The position numbers and the translations under genes were made by a program. A stretch of DNA of 64,000 nucleotides from Elmis aenea (lineage: Eukaryota; Arthropoda; Insecta; Coleoptera; Elmidae). Shown here one piece after another: positions 42,500 to 53,177 of this stretch. Within the stretch, counting starts at the first letter, position 1; each line of letters starts with the position of its first letter. A model generated the notes under the pieces. The model was not told where the DNA came from, did not search any database, and saw only the letters and a program-made list of their open reading frames with translations. Location of the stretch: positions 1,302,868 through 1,366,867 of the forward strand of contig OX393577.1 in the NCBI GenBank assembly GCA_947652605.1, given 5' to 3'.

Positions 42500-42749
42500 A
42501 TGTGGGCGGTGTTCCCCTGGCTAACGGCGCTGTTTGCCACCGCGGTAGCACTTCACGAAGCCCAGGAAGGAGGACAACCATGTACAGGACCAGCAGATAA
42601 AGGACCATGCACTAGATCAATATACAAATGGGCCTACGATCCTAGCGGAAAGACATGTTATAAGTTTGTTTGGGGAGGCTGTGGCGGAAACGAGAATAAT
42701 CGGTTTGATACGGAACCCATCTGCTTGCGATTCTGTGCTGGTCCCAGTT
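42500..42749 (+). CDS. axo: Axotactin-like exon 1: signal peptide and Kunitz domain
   Basis: The acceptor is a long T-run plus AAG before 42496; GAAC precedes ATG at 42500. The donor is AGTT|GTAAGT. MWAVFPWLTALFATAVALHE is a clear signal peptide. The Kunitz domain has all six cysteines, KGPC, YDPSGKTCYKFVWGGCGGN, NRF and C-x3-C. The residue after the second cysteine (P1) is Thr, unlike Lys/Arg in trypsin inhibitors. One base is left for the next exon. Confidence 0.88.
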
Positions 42750-45700
42750 GTAAGTATGTAATGTTGCAAATCTTTATATTTTGGAATAATAAAGTATTAT
42801 TTAAACGTTATGGTCATTATATTTCAAAATATCAATAATAGTTTTCATTTTAATGAGAAAAAAAATTACCTCTTATTTTAGTATAACATATAAATAACAT
42901 TTGCTCGCTTAAATTCAGTTTAAAAGGTAATATAACCAATGAAATGTCACTCTTTAATACTGAATTCATGTATTTTATTTATCATTTTAACACATAATAC
43001 AATATGTACAAAAAAAGATTGCAAAACAAACTTTAATGCGTTTATTGTTTAACTTCTAAATAATTTTTCAGTAGATTAATATACCGCATCCAAAGTAGTA
43101 TTGGACAATATATTTCTCTTCTGTAGGCTTAAATGTTGGACAAAGCAACTCGAATTAGTTCAAAATTAGGTGTTCTTGTATCCGTTGTAGGACTATATAC
43201 AAGGTGTCCCAAATTCGAGTAAATGTATGGGGATCTCGCTTATCTTAAGAGCTTCGAGGTCGGTTGAATTAGGGCAAAGTTGAGAAATTAGATACTCATC
43301 AAATATCTGCAAATAAAATTTTCATAGCTGTCCTAGTTCAAAAGTTATTCAAGAAAATTGAAAAAATGGATTTTCGGTTTTTTGCCCTATTTCCTACATT
43401 TTTTCAAGAAATCGACAATCTGGAAGCACTTCTCCATGGCAGCTTCTTACGATTTATATTTTGAGATAAAATTTCCAAAAACGTTTCGTCTCTTCTGAAA
43501 CGTCATCAACTTCATTTTTTTTAAATACAGCGATTTTTTTTAAATCAGAGTCGTATAGCATTTTGTCTTCTGATTTCAATGATACTTAATATATAAAATG
43601 ATATTTTACCACAAAAATTAAACTATATTATTTAAATATTTGAAATAAGAAAACCTGTTCAAAAAAGGTACTTGTTAAATTTCAAATATTTGTAAAGAAA
43701 AGTGATTTTTTGGTGGTCGTAACTACATGCAAGAAAAACATTAAAATGATATGAAAAAAGAATGGACGTATCAGATAGATTTGTGAGAAAATAGCGTGTT
43801 AACGCAGCATAACGTAAAACGAACTAAAAGAAAGGAACACAGTTTGCATATTCAAATTTTCTACTTGTAAAAACGTTAACAATACTTGAATGTGAGTGAA
43901 AGATAGGACCGGTGTAACATAGGTCGAAAAGGTGTGATCTGTACAGGGTTTTTTTTATTCACAGAGCTTGCCTTTATCCTTAAAAATACTTTTAATCATT
44001 TCTCACAAAATGAGCATTATATAAAAATTATTTTGCGAACAAAATAAGACGCCGTCTACAAAACATTCGCATACATTCAAGAAATTGAGAGTTTTGTGTA
44101 CATAGGACCTGGGGTTTTTAAGGAACTGCAGCCAATTTTATCAATATCACTGACTAATGCAAGTTTATTTGTTTTTTAAAATATGTACAAGCAGTGTGCA
44201 GTGATGTAACACCCTGGCTGGCATTTTATACATGAATACGAAAACCTTGTGCAAACAATTGTAGTGAACCAAGCTTTTTCAATTGAAGATGTAATTATTT
44301 CTTCTAATTTTAGCATGTTTCAATTATAAAGACAAAAAATCTGTGTAATTTACGCTGATTACCTAGTTATTAAAATGTAATTATTACTGGTTTTAACAAA
44401 AAATAAACACTAGCAAATTGCTAAATTTATATATGTATTGCTAAGTAGTTTAATTGTGTGCTAATCGATCAGGATCTTTAGCTAAACATGAAGTATGTAA
44501 CGAAAAAGAAATCTGCATTTGTTTATTCGTATCCATAATTTCATGTGCTAAAAAAAACTTATTACAGATGCGTTTACCGAAGACATAACACCTATCCCAA
44601 AATTAGAACGAGGTCCGCGCCTTACCTTTCAAGAAACTGGACATGAAACCACCTTCATGTTCGCCCAGTCCAATACATTTATACAAATTGATGGGGACGT
44701 AATTCAAACTTTTCAGCTTAGGTACTCAAAAAAAAAATAGTTTTCTTATTTGTGTTTCCTAATTAATCTACGTTATTTCTCAGATTATGTCGACAGATCT
44801 CGTTCCGTTTTCGAACCCGGCTACCCCATGGTTTATTAGTGTATCACAATGTTAAAGTTCCGCCAGGAATAGCCTTACAACCATATGCTCTCTATATTAT
44901 AGTTCAGCAGGGCCAGTTAAAAGTTGTACATGTTTATGGAAAACATTCAACAGCTCTTACTGTTGGACGAGCACTAAACAGGGATAAATGGCATTCTGTT
45001 ACGGTGAGTACTTACTTGACAAAGTATTATGCATAGAAATATGGTTGTATATTTATAGCCAAATTATTAGCCCTTAAATTCGATTTTTTATTTTTCATGA
45101 AAAATGGAAAAAGTACAGAGGCTTTGCACTTTTTTCAACCCAAAAATCGATTATCTTAAAACTAAAGCAAATAGCTTCAAATTTCTTGTATACGTTGTTT
45201 ATGGCCAAATTAAGGTTTATTAGAAAAGTGCAAAGGTTTCAACAGAAATTTATTTTGCAATATCCATGATTATGCGCCAACCTTTAACTTCAAGACCGGC
45301 CCTCGTAGGTTATTATAACTGCTTGAAGTGAAATAAAACTTGCCCACTGGCTTTTAATGCAAATTTTGAAATATTTCGCTGTAGATGTCGCCAGCTATTG
45401 GGTTAACAGTTGATTGAGTATATTTTCGCAAATTTTTGGGTGGGATGGCGCTTAAATTCTTGTCAAGCAAAAAATAGGGCCTAGCCTAGTCGGATAAGTG
45501 GAAGAAAATTTTGGCTAAAGCATTTTGGAACCGAAGCAAAACAATCTTATATTTTGTTTAAACAAACACTATTCTCTTCTACACTATTATTTTAGTGTAA
45601 TTAATTATTTTCGCAACTTTTTCATAATTAATATCGTTTATTTTACTACGAAACAAAATGCAAAATGTTTTAAAAATGTTGAATCAAAACTTTTTTCCAT

Positions 45701-48700
45701 TTTATTCTGAAGTTTCGTGGTTTCCTACTTGGACTTTGGACCATATGGTTTGTTCGGAATTTGGCCAAAAATTTACGAAATTGATACTTAATGACACTCC
45801 ATCCGTTAGCTGGCGACATCTAGGACAAAATCTGTGGCGATTTGCACTAAATTAAATTAAAATGCATTTAGAGATCACATACAGGATGCGAACATTAAGT
45901 AAAGTCTTCTTATTTCGATACAGCAATTGCCTAATATCTAAAATAATGTTGAATAAAACTCTGATTAGCGACATAATAGGAGAACGAGTGTGTCTGTAAA
46001 ATCCAAATGTTCATCAAATTAAACCGCCCGTAAAACAGCGTCCACATTAAACGAAAAGTCCCTTAAATAACGATTTATATATTTTTGAGCCACAAATTAA
46101 TTTGTTTGGCGTGGTTTCTTTAATTTAATACCGACTTGGCCGGTGAAATACACTTATAATTTGAAGAAGTTACCACCCAGGACCATTAAACATTTAATCA
46201 ATCGCTGAATTGTTAGTGAATATGCATTTCTCATAAGATGACGACGTGTGTCGCTCAGTATTAAGACGAGACCTGGGAATGCAACGCGGTTCAGTCAAAT
46301 TTATTGCTTGTACTCTCGTTAATGACAAAAAGAGCATGTCACGAAGTCACGATCTTCTTCAACGTGCTGCTGCTGACCCAAATTTTACTTCTTCCATCTT
46401 TTCTGGTGACGAATCGTACGTGTATGACTGCCATGATCATGATTCAGAAACAAAGAGCATGCTTTTCAGCGACTAACGAACTGTATGCCTACAAAAATAA
46501 TCCCAGAAGTTGTAGAAGTATTAGAATCAGTGTACGTAGAGTCATGGATTATACCAACAAAAAAATGCATTTGGTTATCGCTAAACTTTATTTTTTTATT
46601 TTATTTAGCCCTTAGTCCTTCTTCTTCATAATGTAAATACATATAATATTTTAATCATACATTTTTGGTAACAACACGTATGTTGCGTATTATACTGGCT
46701 CATGTTTTAAAATAAATTTAACTGTAATCTTATGAGTCTTTTTTATCAAATTATATAGGTAAGAATTGATGTCCATGGAGCTCGATTAACGGCAACTGTC
46801 GACGGACTCAAAGAAGAAACAGATCTCAAAGGACTTGATAAAGATAACAGTTATGGAGTGTCCGCGAATTTGACATCAGTGGTCTTAATAGGAGGTACAT
46901 TAAACGTTTTAATACACTTCCATGGTATTTATTAATGCTTAGTTTATAAATAATTTTATTTCTGCAGTGATTTAGTTAGTTTGAAATTCAGATTACTAAC
47001 AAAACAGTATTTGGAATACCATAGAATCTCTGTAATTTGAAATTTTCAAAAGTTAATTTGATATTGAAACCGTACCCACTGTATACATTTTTACTTGTTT
47101 GTACATGCAGGGTTCTCGTTTTCTGAGAGCCACTATGGGGATCTCGTAAACGGTTACGACTTCGGTTAAATTAGGGCAAAGTTGTATATTCAGGTGCTTA
47201 ATAATTTGACGCAAACAGAACTTATCTATCCTTTTTAGTTTCTGAGATATAGGGAAAAAAGTAAAAAAGTGTTTTTTTTTTGCCCGTAACTTTTTCATTT
47301 GATGTCGAATTTAATTTCTGTTAAAACTTTTTCATAGCCACTTTTTGCAAGGGATCCAAACCCCCAGTTATATTTTCCATGCGACGTTTCGCTTTTTTTA
47401 AACCATCATCAGGTCAATTTTTTCTTATGGTCGCTATATCTGATTGTAACACCAATCTGTAGAGCATTTTATTCTGACAATGTATAACACTTAGCACACA
47501 ATTTTGAAAATTAACTCTTTCCGTCTTTGAAACTCTAATTAGGATGAATTTCAATAGATAGATATTCAAATTATACAATTTCACTGCATCATTTTTTTAC
47601 ATAAATAAATTTGTTGATTGTGTATTATAGGACTCACGACTCAGCTCAGAAGAACGGCTGCATGGTGTAAAATACATAATTGAATCATTTGTTGGATGTA
47701 TAAAAGATGTGGTACTTAGTGCTGGTAAATCAGCTTCAGATCTACTGCCTATCCAATCACTAATAGCAACTAAGCACGAAAACGTGCAAGAGGGCTGTAC
47801 ACCAAAATGTGACACCTCTGAAAATCTCTGTTTTCAAGGATCTAGCTGCATCAATCATTACAATAGCCTTACTTGCGATTGTTTCGGAACGAATTATGAA
47901 GGAGAATACTGTGATACTTACGGTAGGTAACTTATTTTAATTTTGTAAGAATTAAAAACTTCTTTTTTAATGGAAATTATGAGTTTTCTTGTAATTTAAT
48001 GTTAGTTTAATGAGCCACAGAATCATATTTTAATTTCAGCTGCCACTGTTTTGACTCTCAGAGGATCTTCATATGTTTCATACAGGGTGTACGACTGGAA
48101 GGACCGTGTTCACTCAAGTGTAAATAGGTTTTCCATGCTTTTTAAAACAAATTTTGACGATTCCGCGTTATTCTATGCAAGTGGAGGTGATCAAGGCATA
48201 GATCATTATATCGCAGCTTCAATACATAATAATTCTGTGTATATTAACATGGACTTTGGCGACGAAACATTAAGTGCCGTATTAGGCCACTCTGCGAACT
48301 TGAAAGAATGGAATAATTTAACCATATTCCATGAGCATGACCAAGTACATTTATCATTAAACAATGAGAAAATCACGCTGAATATAACAGGAAATACACT
48401 TTTGTACATAGATCCGGAAATTTACATAGCAGGTGGTCCTGAACTGCAAAAAAAAAGAGGATTGCAATCGGGTAATAATTTTGCCGGTAATCTAAAGTAT
48501 GTTTTTTACAATGAAATATCGATATTGTACGAACTTAAGAAGATGAATCCGAAAGTTCACTACATTGGCATACTTCGTCCAGAATTTTACGAAGCTGATG
48601 TTGAAGTTATACCCATTCATATCTTCACATATCTGGTGGCCCAATAATGAGACTGATATTTTATCAATAACATTCGACTTCAAAAGCAGTAGCAATTTAA

Positions 48701-51700
48701 GTGTACTAGCATCTAGTGACACAAAGACTGGCCTATACTGGGAAGTGCGTGTGGTTAACGATGAGGTACGGTTCGAACTCACAGACACCAACAAAAATTC
48801 AACGTATTTAATCAGCGTGAAGAAACTTCGAGGGATATGGGACGCTTTAAATTTCAAATATGACCACGGTGAAGTGCTGTTATCGGTCGATAATCGTGAA
48901 AAACAAGAAGTTGTTGGGGACTTGAAATTCTCAGTGGGTGATAAAATAAAACTGGGCAGTGGTTCTAGAAATAACGCTGGTCTGGTTGGCTGTATGAGAG
49001 ATGTTGTTATTAACGGTGCACGTCTAAAACCCAGGGCTGTGCTTCAAACTGAAAGAGTTGTTGGTGAAGTGACACTAGATGATTGCCAATTTGTAGATCC
49101 ATGCAAAAGACCCAACACATGTGAGCATGGAGGAAAATGTTCTGTGAAAGAGGATCGACTTATTTGTGATTGTACCAATACCGGTTACATTGGAAAAAAT
49201 TGCCATTTTGCCAAATACAGAAAGACGTGTGAAGAATTAGCTCTTTTGGGTATGCAAGATGTTCCAAATTTGGGCCTAAACATGGAGATCACGCTTATCT
49301 TTAAAGTTATTAGGTCGCTTAGGTTGGGGCAAAATTGTATAATTTTGGGCTGAACTCAAATTTGAAAATAAAATTGCCATGGCTCGTTTTGTTCAGAAAT
49401 AATTCAGAAAAAACCGGAAAAGTTGATTTTTTTGATTTTTTTCCCCCTTAGATTCATTGAAAAACTAAAACTCCTTTATATGCCCTATTTACACATCTAG
49501 TTAGATTTTGTATCTATGCTGTATCATCAACTTTAACATTTCTTGTAAGTGCCATCCTTGAGTCTTACATAAATAGGTAAAACAAACTTTCTGATATAGC
49601 CAAAAATGTATTAACAACCTATCTATGTAAATAACACATTATTGGTGCAATTTGAAAAATAAACAAAAAACCAAAAGTAACGCTTCCCATAAAATCAACT
49701 TTGCCATGAAAACAAAATCTATTTAAAATGTAAAACAAAATATTAAAATCTCAAGTATTGGACAGGGTGGTACAAATTCGGTGGGATTACATTGGTATCT
49801 TGTTTAATAGTCAAGATAGAGAAACGGTTAAATTACCAAAAATGTGCAATGTTTTGGAACAAACTCAGAACCTTTTTCAAAAATATTCTATCATTTCCGG
49901 GTTTGAGTTATTAGCAAAAAACAGTTTTTCGCTAATAAACTCAAAAACCGGAAATTATAGAATATTTTTGAAAAAGGTTCTGAGTTTGTCTCGAAAAACT
50001 GCACATTTTTGGTAATTTAACCGTTTCTCTATCTTGACTATTAAGCGAGAGAGACCCATTTAATCCCATGGAATTTGAAATATAAAATAATCACTTGCCT
50101 CTTCAAAATATTTTTTATTATGTAAAAATTCCATCTAACACATTTTTTTTTTAAATTAAAGAAATAACGCAAAAAACAAATCAATCAATCAAACTAAAAG
50201 GGCCGTGTTTTTTTTTCAGATTTATATTTAGGATTAAGTTTTGCCCCAAGTGAAGCAAGATATCAATGTTAAGCCTTCAATTTGAGACACCCTTTTAAAT
50301 CAATAATCTTGTTCATTATTACCACTAATGTTTATTAATTGATTGTTAGGCTACACAAAACCTGACGTTTATCTAATTGATATCGATGGAAATGGAATAT
50401 TCCCACCTGCCCATGTGCGATGTGAATTTCAAAGTGTAGAAGATTCCACCAAAACCATTGTAGAACATAATCTACCTAGTCAGATTGATGTGAGGTCTCC
50501 TTCAGAAAAAGATTTTAGTTTTAGTATAGAATACAGAGAATTTACAGCTGACATGTTGCAAGAGCTGGTCTCACATTCACTGAACTGCAGCCAGTACATA
50601 AAATATGATTGTTTTAAGGCACCATTAGATTTGCATGCTGCTACGTGGTTCATCAGTTCTGCCAATGAAACAGTTGATTTTATTGGGGATGTTAAAAGGT
50701 ATGTTCTGTTGTAAAAAGATACATATTATTTTCGCTAGCAAAATTTTGGGACCCAGACTTAAAAGTTTTTGATAAAGAGCTTGATTTTTTTTTGAGAAGG
50801 GCCAAAATGTTGGGGAGGGCAAAATATTTTTTGGGGAGGCAAAATTTGAAGTTTCACCATTGATTATTGTAACCTGTTTGAAAATTAATAAAATGAAAGT
50901 TTTTAATGTTGTATGAATAAATCAATAGAGGGACATGTCCTTGTTCTATTGAACGAAAATGTGAGGATCCTACTCAGTGGTGTAATTGTGATGTAGAAGA
51001 TGACAAATGGAACACTGATGATGGATTTTATACAGTTGGAAGTAGTTTGGGTATTACTAAAATGGTATTCTTACAACAGGCAAATTTACCTGAAGATGCC
51101 TTAGGGCGTATTACACTAGGTCCTCTGGAGTGTGTGGAAACTAGTAAGCATAAATTATATCTACGTATAATCTTTGAGGAGTAATATAATGCAAAATATT
51201 ACAGATACCCAAAAATATGTTGTTACTTTTACCACTAGTCAGTCTTATATAGAAGTTCCAGGGTGGCGCAAAGGCGATTTAGCTTTTTCATTCCGCACTA
51301 CCGGCAAAAAAGCTATCTTATTATATCAACCACCAATCAGACCAAAATATCCTAGCTTTATGGTTGCACTAACTAGCGGTATGTAATATTTAAAGAAAAT
51401 AAATTTTTGATCAAATGTTAAGGTCCAAAAATGATTTGCAGATTATCAGTTAACATTCAATTTCACACTAAACACTGGGGTTTCAAAAGAACTGGTTATA
51501 GTATCGAATAGACGATTAAATGGGGGTGAATGGCACAAACTGTGGATTGACTACAATAAATATCACGTGCGCTTTATGATTAACGAAGATTATCAAATGG
51601 TGGACCTTAAACCAGAAGAAGAATTTGGCCCATTCGAAGGTTCTATGTTCATTGGAGGTGCCCCCTAGTCAGTAATTAAAATAATTATTTTAAAACTTTT

Positions 51701-52666
51701 GATATTAATTAAAACAGGAGACTATACATTATTTAACCCTTGGACACCCATCTTCCAAACTATTTTAATACATTGTGTAATTTGTGTAACAGTAACATTT
51801 TTATTACCTAACAACCTCACACTTTGTGAAAGTTATATAAATTAATTATCAATGAGTACAAAATTTCCAAATTTCACTAGCAATTGTTCCTCAAAAAATT
51901 AATTGTACCTCAGAATAGGAGCAATGTCAAAACAAATGAATATGGCCTTTTAGTACTGTGTAAAAATATCTACAAGTTCTGTTCATTCAACCATTGTAAT
52001 GCAGATTAACTGATTAGATTTTGGTTTATAACCAAATCCAGTGCAGGATTTACGTATAAGCTACACAAGCTATAGCTTAGGGCCCCCACTTTCTGGGGGA
52101 CCCAAAAAAAATTGTCTTTCTATATATTTGGCACTGACATATAATATCTGGACTTATAAAGGGCCCCATATCTCAAATAGCTTAGGGCCTTATCAAGTAT
52201 AAATCCGGCCCTGACCAAATCTAGTGGGCCATGAAATTTTTAAAAACAGTAAAAACATTATAAATTTGGCCCCATTTGTACGACCTTGTTACTATTAGAT
52301 TATGGTGTTAAAGTTGATAATGTACATTTTTGGAAATTTTCTTGCCATGCCCTCTGTGTTAATAAGGCTACTGTTTTGCATAATTAATAAGTGTGTAACT
52401 AAAAATTAATTTTAGTGACCTTTTACACCCCAAATCTTCTGTTCATCAAGGATTAATCGGATGTTTTCGAGGATTGGTAGTAAATGAGGAAATCTTAGAT
52501 ATTTACAGCTACATGAGTGTACATTTAAGTGAAATTATAAAAGACTGCAAGCCGTCTTGTGTTCCTAATCCTTGTAAAAATGGAGCCCAATGCAAAGAGT
52601 TATGGAGTACATTTGAATGTATTTGCCCAAATCCTTGGGCATATTCTGGACAATATTGTGAAAATA
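42500..52666 (+). CDS. axo: Axotactin-like secreted neurexin-superfamily protein (3' end not found)
   Basis: Exons: 42500-42749, 44568-44721, 44784-45003, 46759-46894, 47631-47922, 48040-49249, 50350-50698, 50929-51143, 51205-51378, 51442-51667, 52416-52666; about 1,158 codons in the window. Domain order: signal peptide, Kunitz, laminin-G 1, EGF 1, laminin-G 2 and 3, EGF 2, fibrinogen-C-like segment, laminin-G 4, EGF 3. The repeated LamG-EGF-LamG plan with the FBG-like insert is that of neurexin IV/Caspr relatives. A Kunitz domain with no discoidin domain points to axotactin, a Drosophila glia-secreted protein needed for axon electrical function. No membrane segment was seen. Two irregularities (frameshift at 48612-48622, phase jump between exons 4 and 5) are reported separately. 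The symbol is by homology. Confidence 0.82.
43193..43520. repeat. TATACAAGGTG-ended repeat in intron 1
   Basis: TATACAAGGTGTCCCAAATT at 43193 is followed by GGGGATCTCGCTTATC and TTGAATTAGGGCAAAGTTG. The same block recurs at about 47130-47200 (GGGGATCTCG, TTAAATTAGGGCAAAGTTGT) and 49270-49345 (GAGATCACGCTTATC, GGGGCAAAATTGTA). A CGTTTCGTCTC ... GATGA-type segment lies at about 43483-43510. Confidence 0.5.
44568..44721 (+). CDS. axo: Axotactin-like exon 2: start of laminin-G 1
   Basis: The acceptor is CTTATTACAG and the donor is TTAG|GTACTC. The peptide runs from AFTEDITPIPKLERGPRL through GHETTFMFAQSNTFIQIDGD. The phase joins exon 1 (one base) and exon 3 (two bases). A near-identical copy lies at 53982-54135. 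Confidence 0.85.
44784..45003 (+). CDS. axo: Axotactin-like exon 3: laminin-G 1 core
   Basis: The acceptor is ATTTCTCAG and the donor is ACG|GTGAGT. It encodes ISFRFRTRLPHGLLVYHN, then YALYIIVQQGQLKVVHVYG and the hallmark RALNRDKWHSVT. The frame is open throughout, unlike the downstream copy at 54197-54415. Confidence 0.9.
46130..46480 (+). pseudogene. Mariner transposase fragment
   Basis: CRSVLRRDLGMQRGSVKFIA, then DLLQRAAADPNFTSSIFSGD and ESYVYDCHDHDSETK match the mariner transposase segment before the first catalytic Asp, including the [TS]GDES-[WY]-x-Y motif. Terminal repeats were not found. The duplication at 53178-55705 includes its start but stops inside it. Confidence 0.75.
46759..46894 (+). 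CDS. axo: Axotactin-like exon 4: laminin-G 1 C-terminal strands
   Basis: The acceptor is TTATATAG and the donor is GGAG|GTACAT. It reads VRIDVHGARLTATVDG and ends SANLTSVVLIGG, continuing WHSVT of exon 3 in frame. The exon ends with one spare base, whereas exon 5 needs none. Confidence 0.8.
47100..47500. repeat. Intron 4 repeat related to 43193-43520
   Basis: GGGGATCTCGTAAACGG and GGTTAAATTAGGGCAAAGTT at about 47135-47190 match the 43.2-kb repeat. Further right, CATGCGACGTTTCGC and AAACCATCATCAGG (minus strand: CCTGATGATGG ... GCGAAACGTCGC) form a ribozyme-like arrangement. Confidence 0.5.
47631..47922 (+). CDS. axo: Axotactin-like exon 5: end of laminin-G 1 and EGF 1
   Basis: The acceptor is TGTATTATAG and the donor is ACG|GTAGGT. 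DSRLSSEERLHGVK, then ESFVGCIKDVVL closes laminin-G 1. EGF 1 follows with six cysteines: C-x3-C, NLC, SSC, CDCFGTNYEGEYC. An in-frame TAG at 47628-47630 fixes the start, so the exon begins in phase 0. Confidence 0.88.
48040..49249 (+). CDS. axo: Axotactin-like exon 6: laminin-G 2, laminin-G 3, EGF 2 (with frameshift)
   Basis: The acceptor is TAATTTCAG and the donor is TTGG|GTATGC. Laminin-G 2 covers AATVLTLRGSSYVSYRVYDW to VHYIGILRPEFYEADVEVIP. The frame then shifts by one base between about 48612 and 48622; unshifted it meets TAA at 48645. In the shifted frame laminin-G 3 runs from SSHIWWPNNETDILSITFDF to AGLVGCMRDVVINGARLKP. EGF 2 follows (CKRPNTCEHGGKC, CDCTN, NC), then YRKTCEELALLG. Both sides are clearly coding and homologous, and the exon phases fit only if the shift is real. 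Confidence 0.82.
49755..50078. repeat. Near-perfect hairpin, arms about 150 bp, in intron 6
   Basis: From CAAATTCGGTGGGATTA at about 49771 to TAATCCCATGGAATTTG at about 50063 the sequence folds on itself around 49922. For example, TCAAGATAGAGAAACGGTTA pairs with TAACCGTTTCTCTATCTTGA, and CTCAGAACCTTTTTCAAAAA with its complement. GGACAGGGTGG at the left end suggests the TACAGGGTG class. Confidence 0.88.
50350..50698 (+). CDS. axo: Axotactin-like exon 7: fibrinogen-C-like segment, first part
   Basis: The acceptor is GATTGTTAG and the donor is AAAAG|GTATGT. It joins exon 6 to give KTCEELALLGYTKPDVYLID, then DIDGNGIFPPAHVRCEF. This is the T-C-x-E-x-x-x-x-G-x-x-x-x-Y-x-I-D-x-D-G pattern of the fibrinogen-like region in neurexin IV/Caspr-type proteins. 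It ends ANETVDFIGDVKR. Confidence 0.85.
50929..51143 (+). CDS. axo: Axotactin-like exon 8: fibrinogen-C-like segment, second part
   Basis: The acceptor is AATCAATAG and the donor is ACTA|GTAAGC. It reads GTCPCSIERKCEDPTQWCNC, then DDGFYTVGSSLGITKM. The cysteine-rich CNCD segment and W-x-x-D-x-G-x-x-x match the end of the fibrinogen-like unit in Caspr-type proteins. Phases match both neighbours. Confidence 0.85.
51205..51378 (+). CDS. axo: Axotactin-like exon 9: start of laminin-G 4
   Basis: The acceptor is ATATTACAG and the donor is AGCG|GTATGT. The preceding intron is only 61 bp. It reads YVVTFTTSQSYIEVPGWRKG, then LAFSFRTTGKKAILLYQPP. The phase joins exon 8 with one base and leaves one. 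Confidence 0.85.
51442..51667 (+). CDS. axo: Axotactin-like exon 10: laminin-G 4 core
   Basis: The acceptor is GATTTGCAG and the donor is CCTA|GTCAGT, a weak but phase-correct donor. It reads YQLTFNFTLNTG, then RRLNGGEWHKLWIDYNKYHV and EGSMFIGGAP. An in-frame TAG spans the donor and would truncate the protein if the intron were retained. Confidence 0.82.
52039..52213. mobile_element. 175-bp hAT MITE in intron 10
   Basis: The ends are CAGTGCAGGATTTACG and, inward from the right, CAGGGCCGGATTTATA. A perfect 8-bp duplication ACCAAATC lies at 52031-52038 and 52214-52221. The inner arms carry TAGCTTAGGGCCC and GGGCCCCATA. No coding capacity. Confidence 0.9.
52416..52666 (+). CDS. axo: Axotactin-like exon 11: end of laminin-G 4 and EGF 3
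   Basis: The acceptor is TTAATTTTAG and the donor is AATA|GTGAGT. DLLHPKSSVHQGLIGCFRGL closes laminin-G 4. EGF 3 reads CKPSCVPNPCKNGAQCKELW, then CICPNPWAYSGQYCEN. It leaves one base, so at least one more exon is expected; none was found before 64000 apart from the duplicated pseudo-exons. Confidence 0.85.
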
Positions 52667-52719
52667 GTGAGTAGTCCCTTAACCCACTCAAAAGCAAATA
52701 TTTATAAATGTAACATAAC

Positions 52720-53177
52720 ACAAAATCATGGGCGTCCGCAGAAAATTTTCCAGGGGGGGCAAAGCATAGAGACAAACAATAATATATATAATTTTTAAGC
52801 CAAATTCAGAACTATGTAAAAAAGTTATGAAGTTATTTTTGATATACTTTTTGGTCATTTTAGTAATGTACTAGAGGTCTTTCAAGATAAACTGAACCGC
52901 GAAATGCGCAAAGAGAGGAGATGCAGTTGAAATGTTAGACCTTTCCAAAAACGTTATATTATTGTTGAAATAGACGTATGTTTTTAGGTGGCACAGTAAT
53001 TAACTCTAGACAAGTTTTGGTTTCTGCATCACAGTTCAGTTTATCTTCTATATCTCCTCAATTAATATAAATATCAAAATAGTGCATTAAGGTTTTTTGT
53101 GTATTTTTTAAATGCAGATTTAATGAAGCCATGACAAACTTTTCATTCACCAATTTTTAAGTTATAACGCAAATATA
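52720..53177. other. Non-coding stretch after exon 11
   Basis: ATGGGCGTCCGCAGAAAATT at about 52730, followed by CCAGGGGGGGCAAAG, resembles the end of a hAT-type element, but no partner end was found. The rest, up to the duplicated segment, is unremarkable AT-rich sequence. Confidence 0.3.

Larger units (their letters stand above)
43768..46279 (+). repeat. Duplicated segment, copy 1 (contains exons 2 and 3)
   Basis: The segment from GTATCAGATAGATTTGTGAG to GACCTGGGA is repeated at 53178-55705 in the same orientation with high identity and only scattered substitutions and short indels. It covers part of intron 1, exons 2 and 3, and part of intron 3. This is the functional copy. Its right edge falls inside a mariner fragment. 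Confidence 0.92.
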
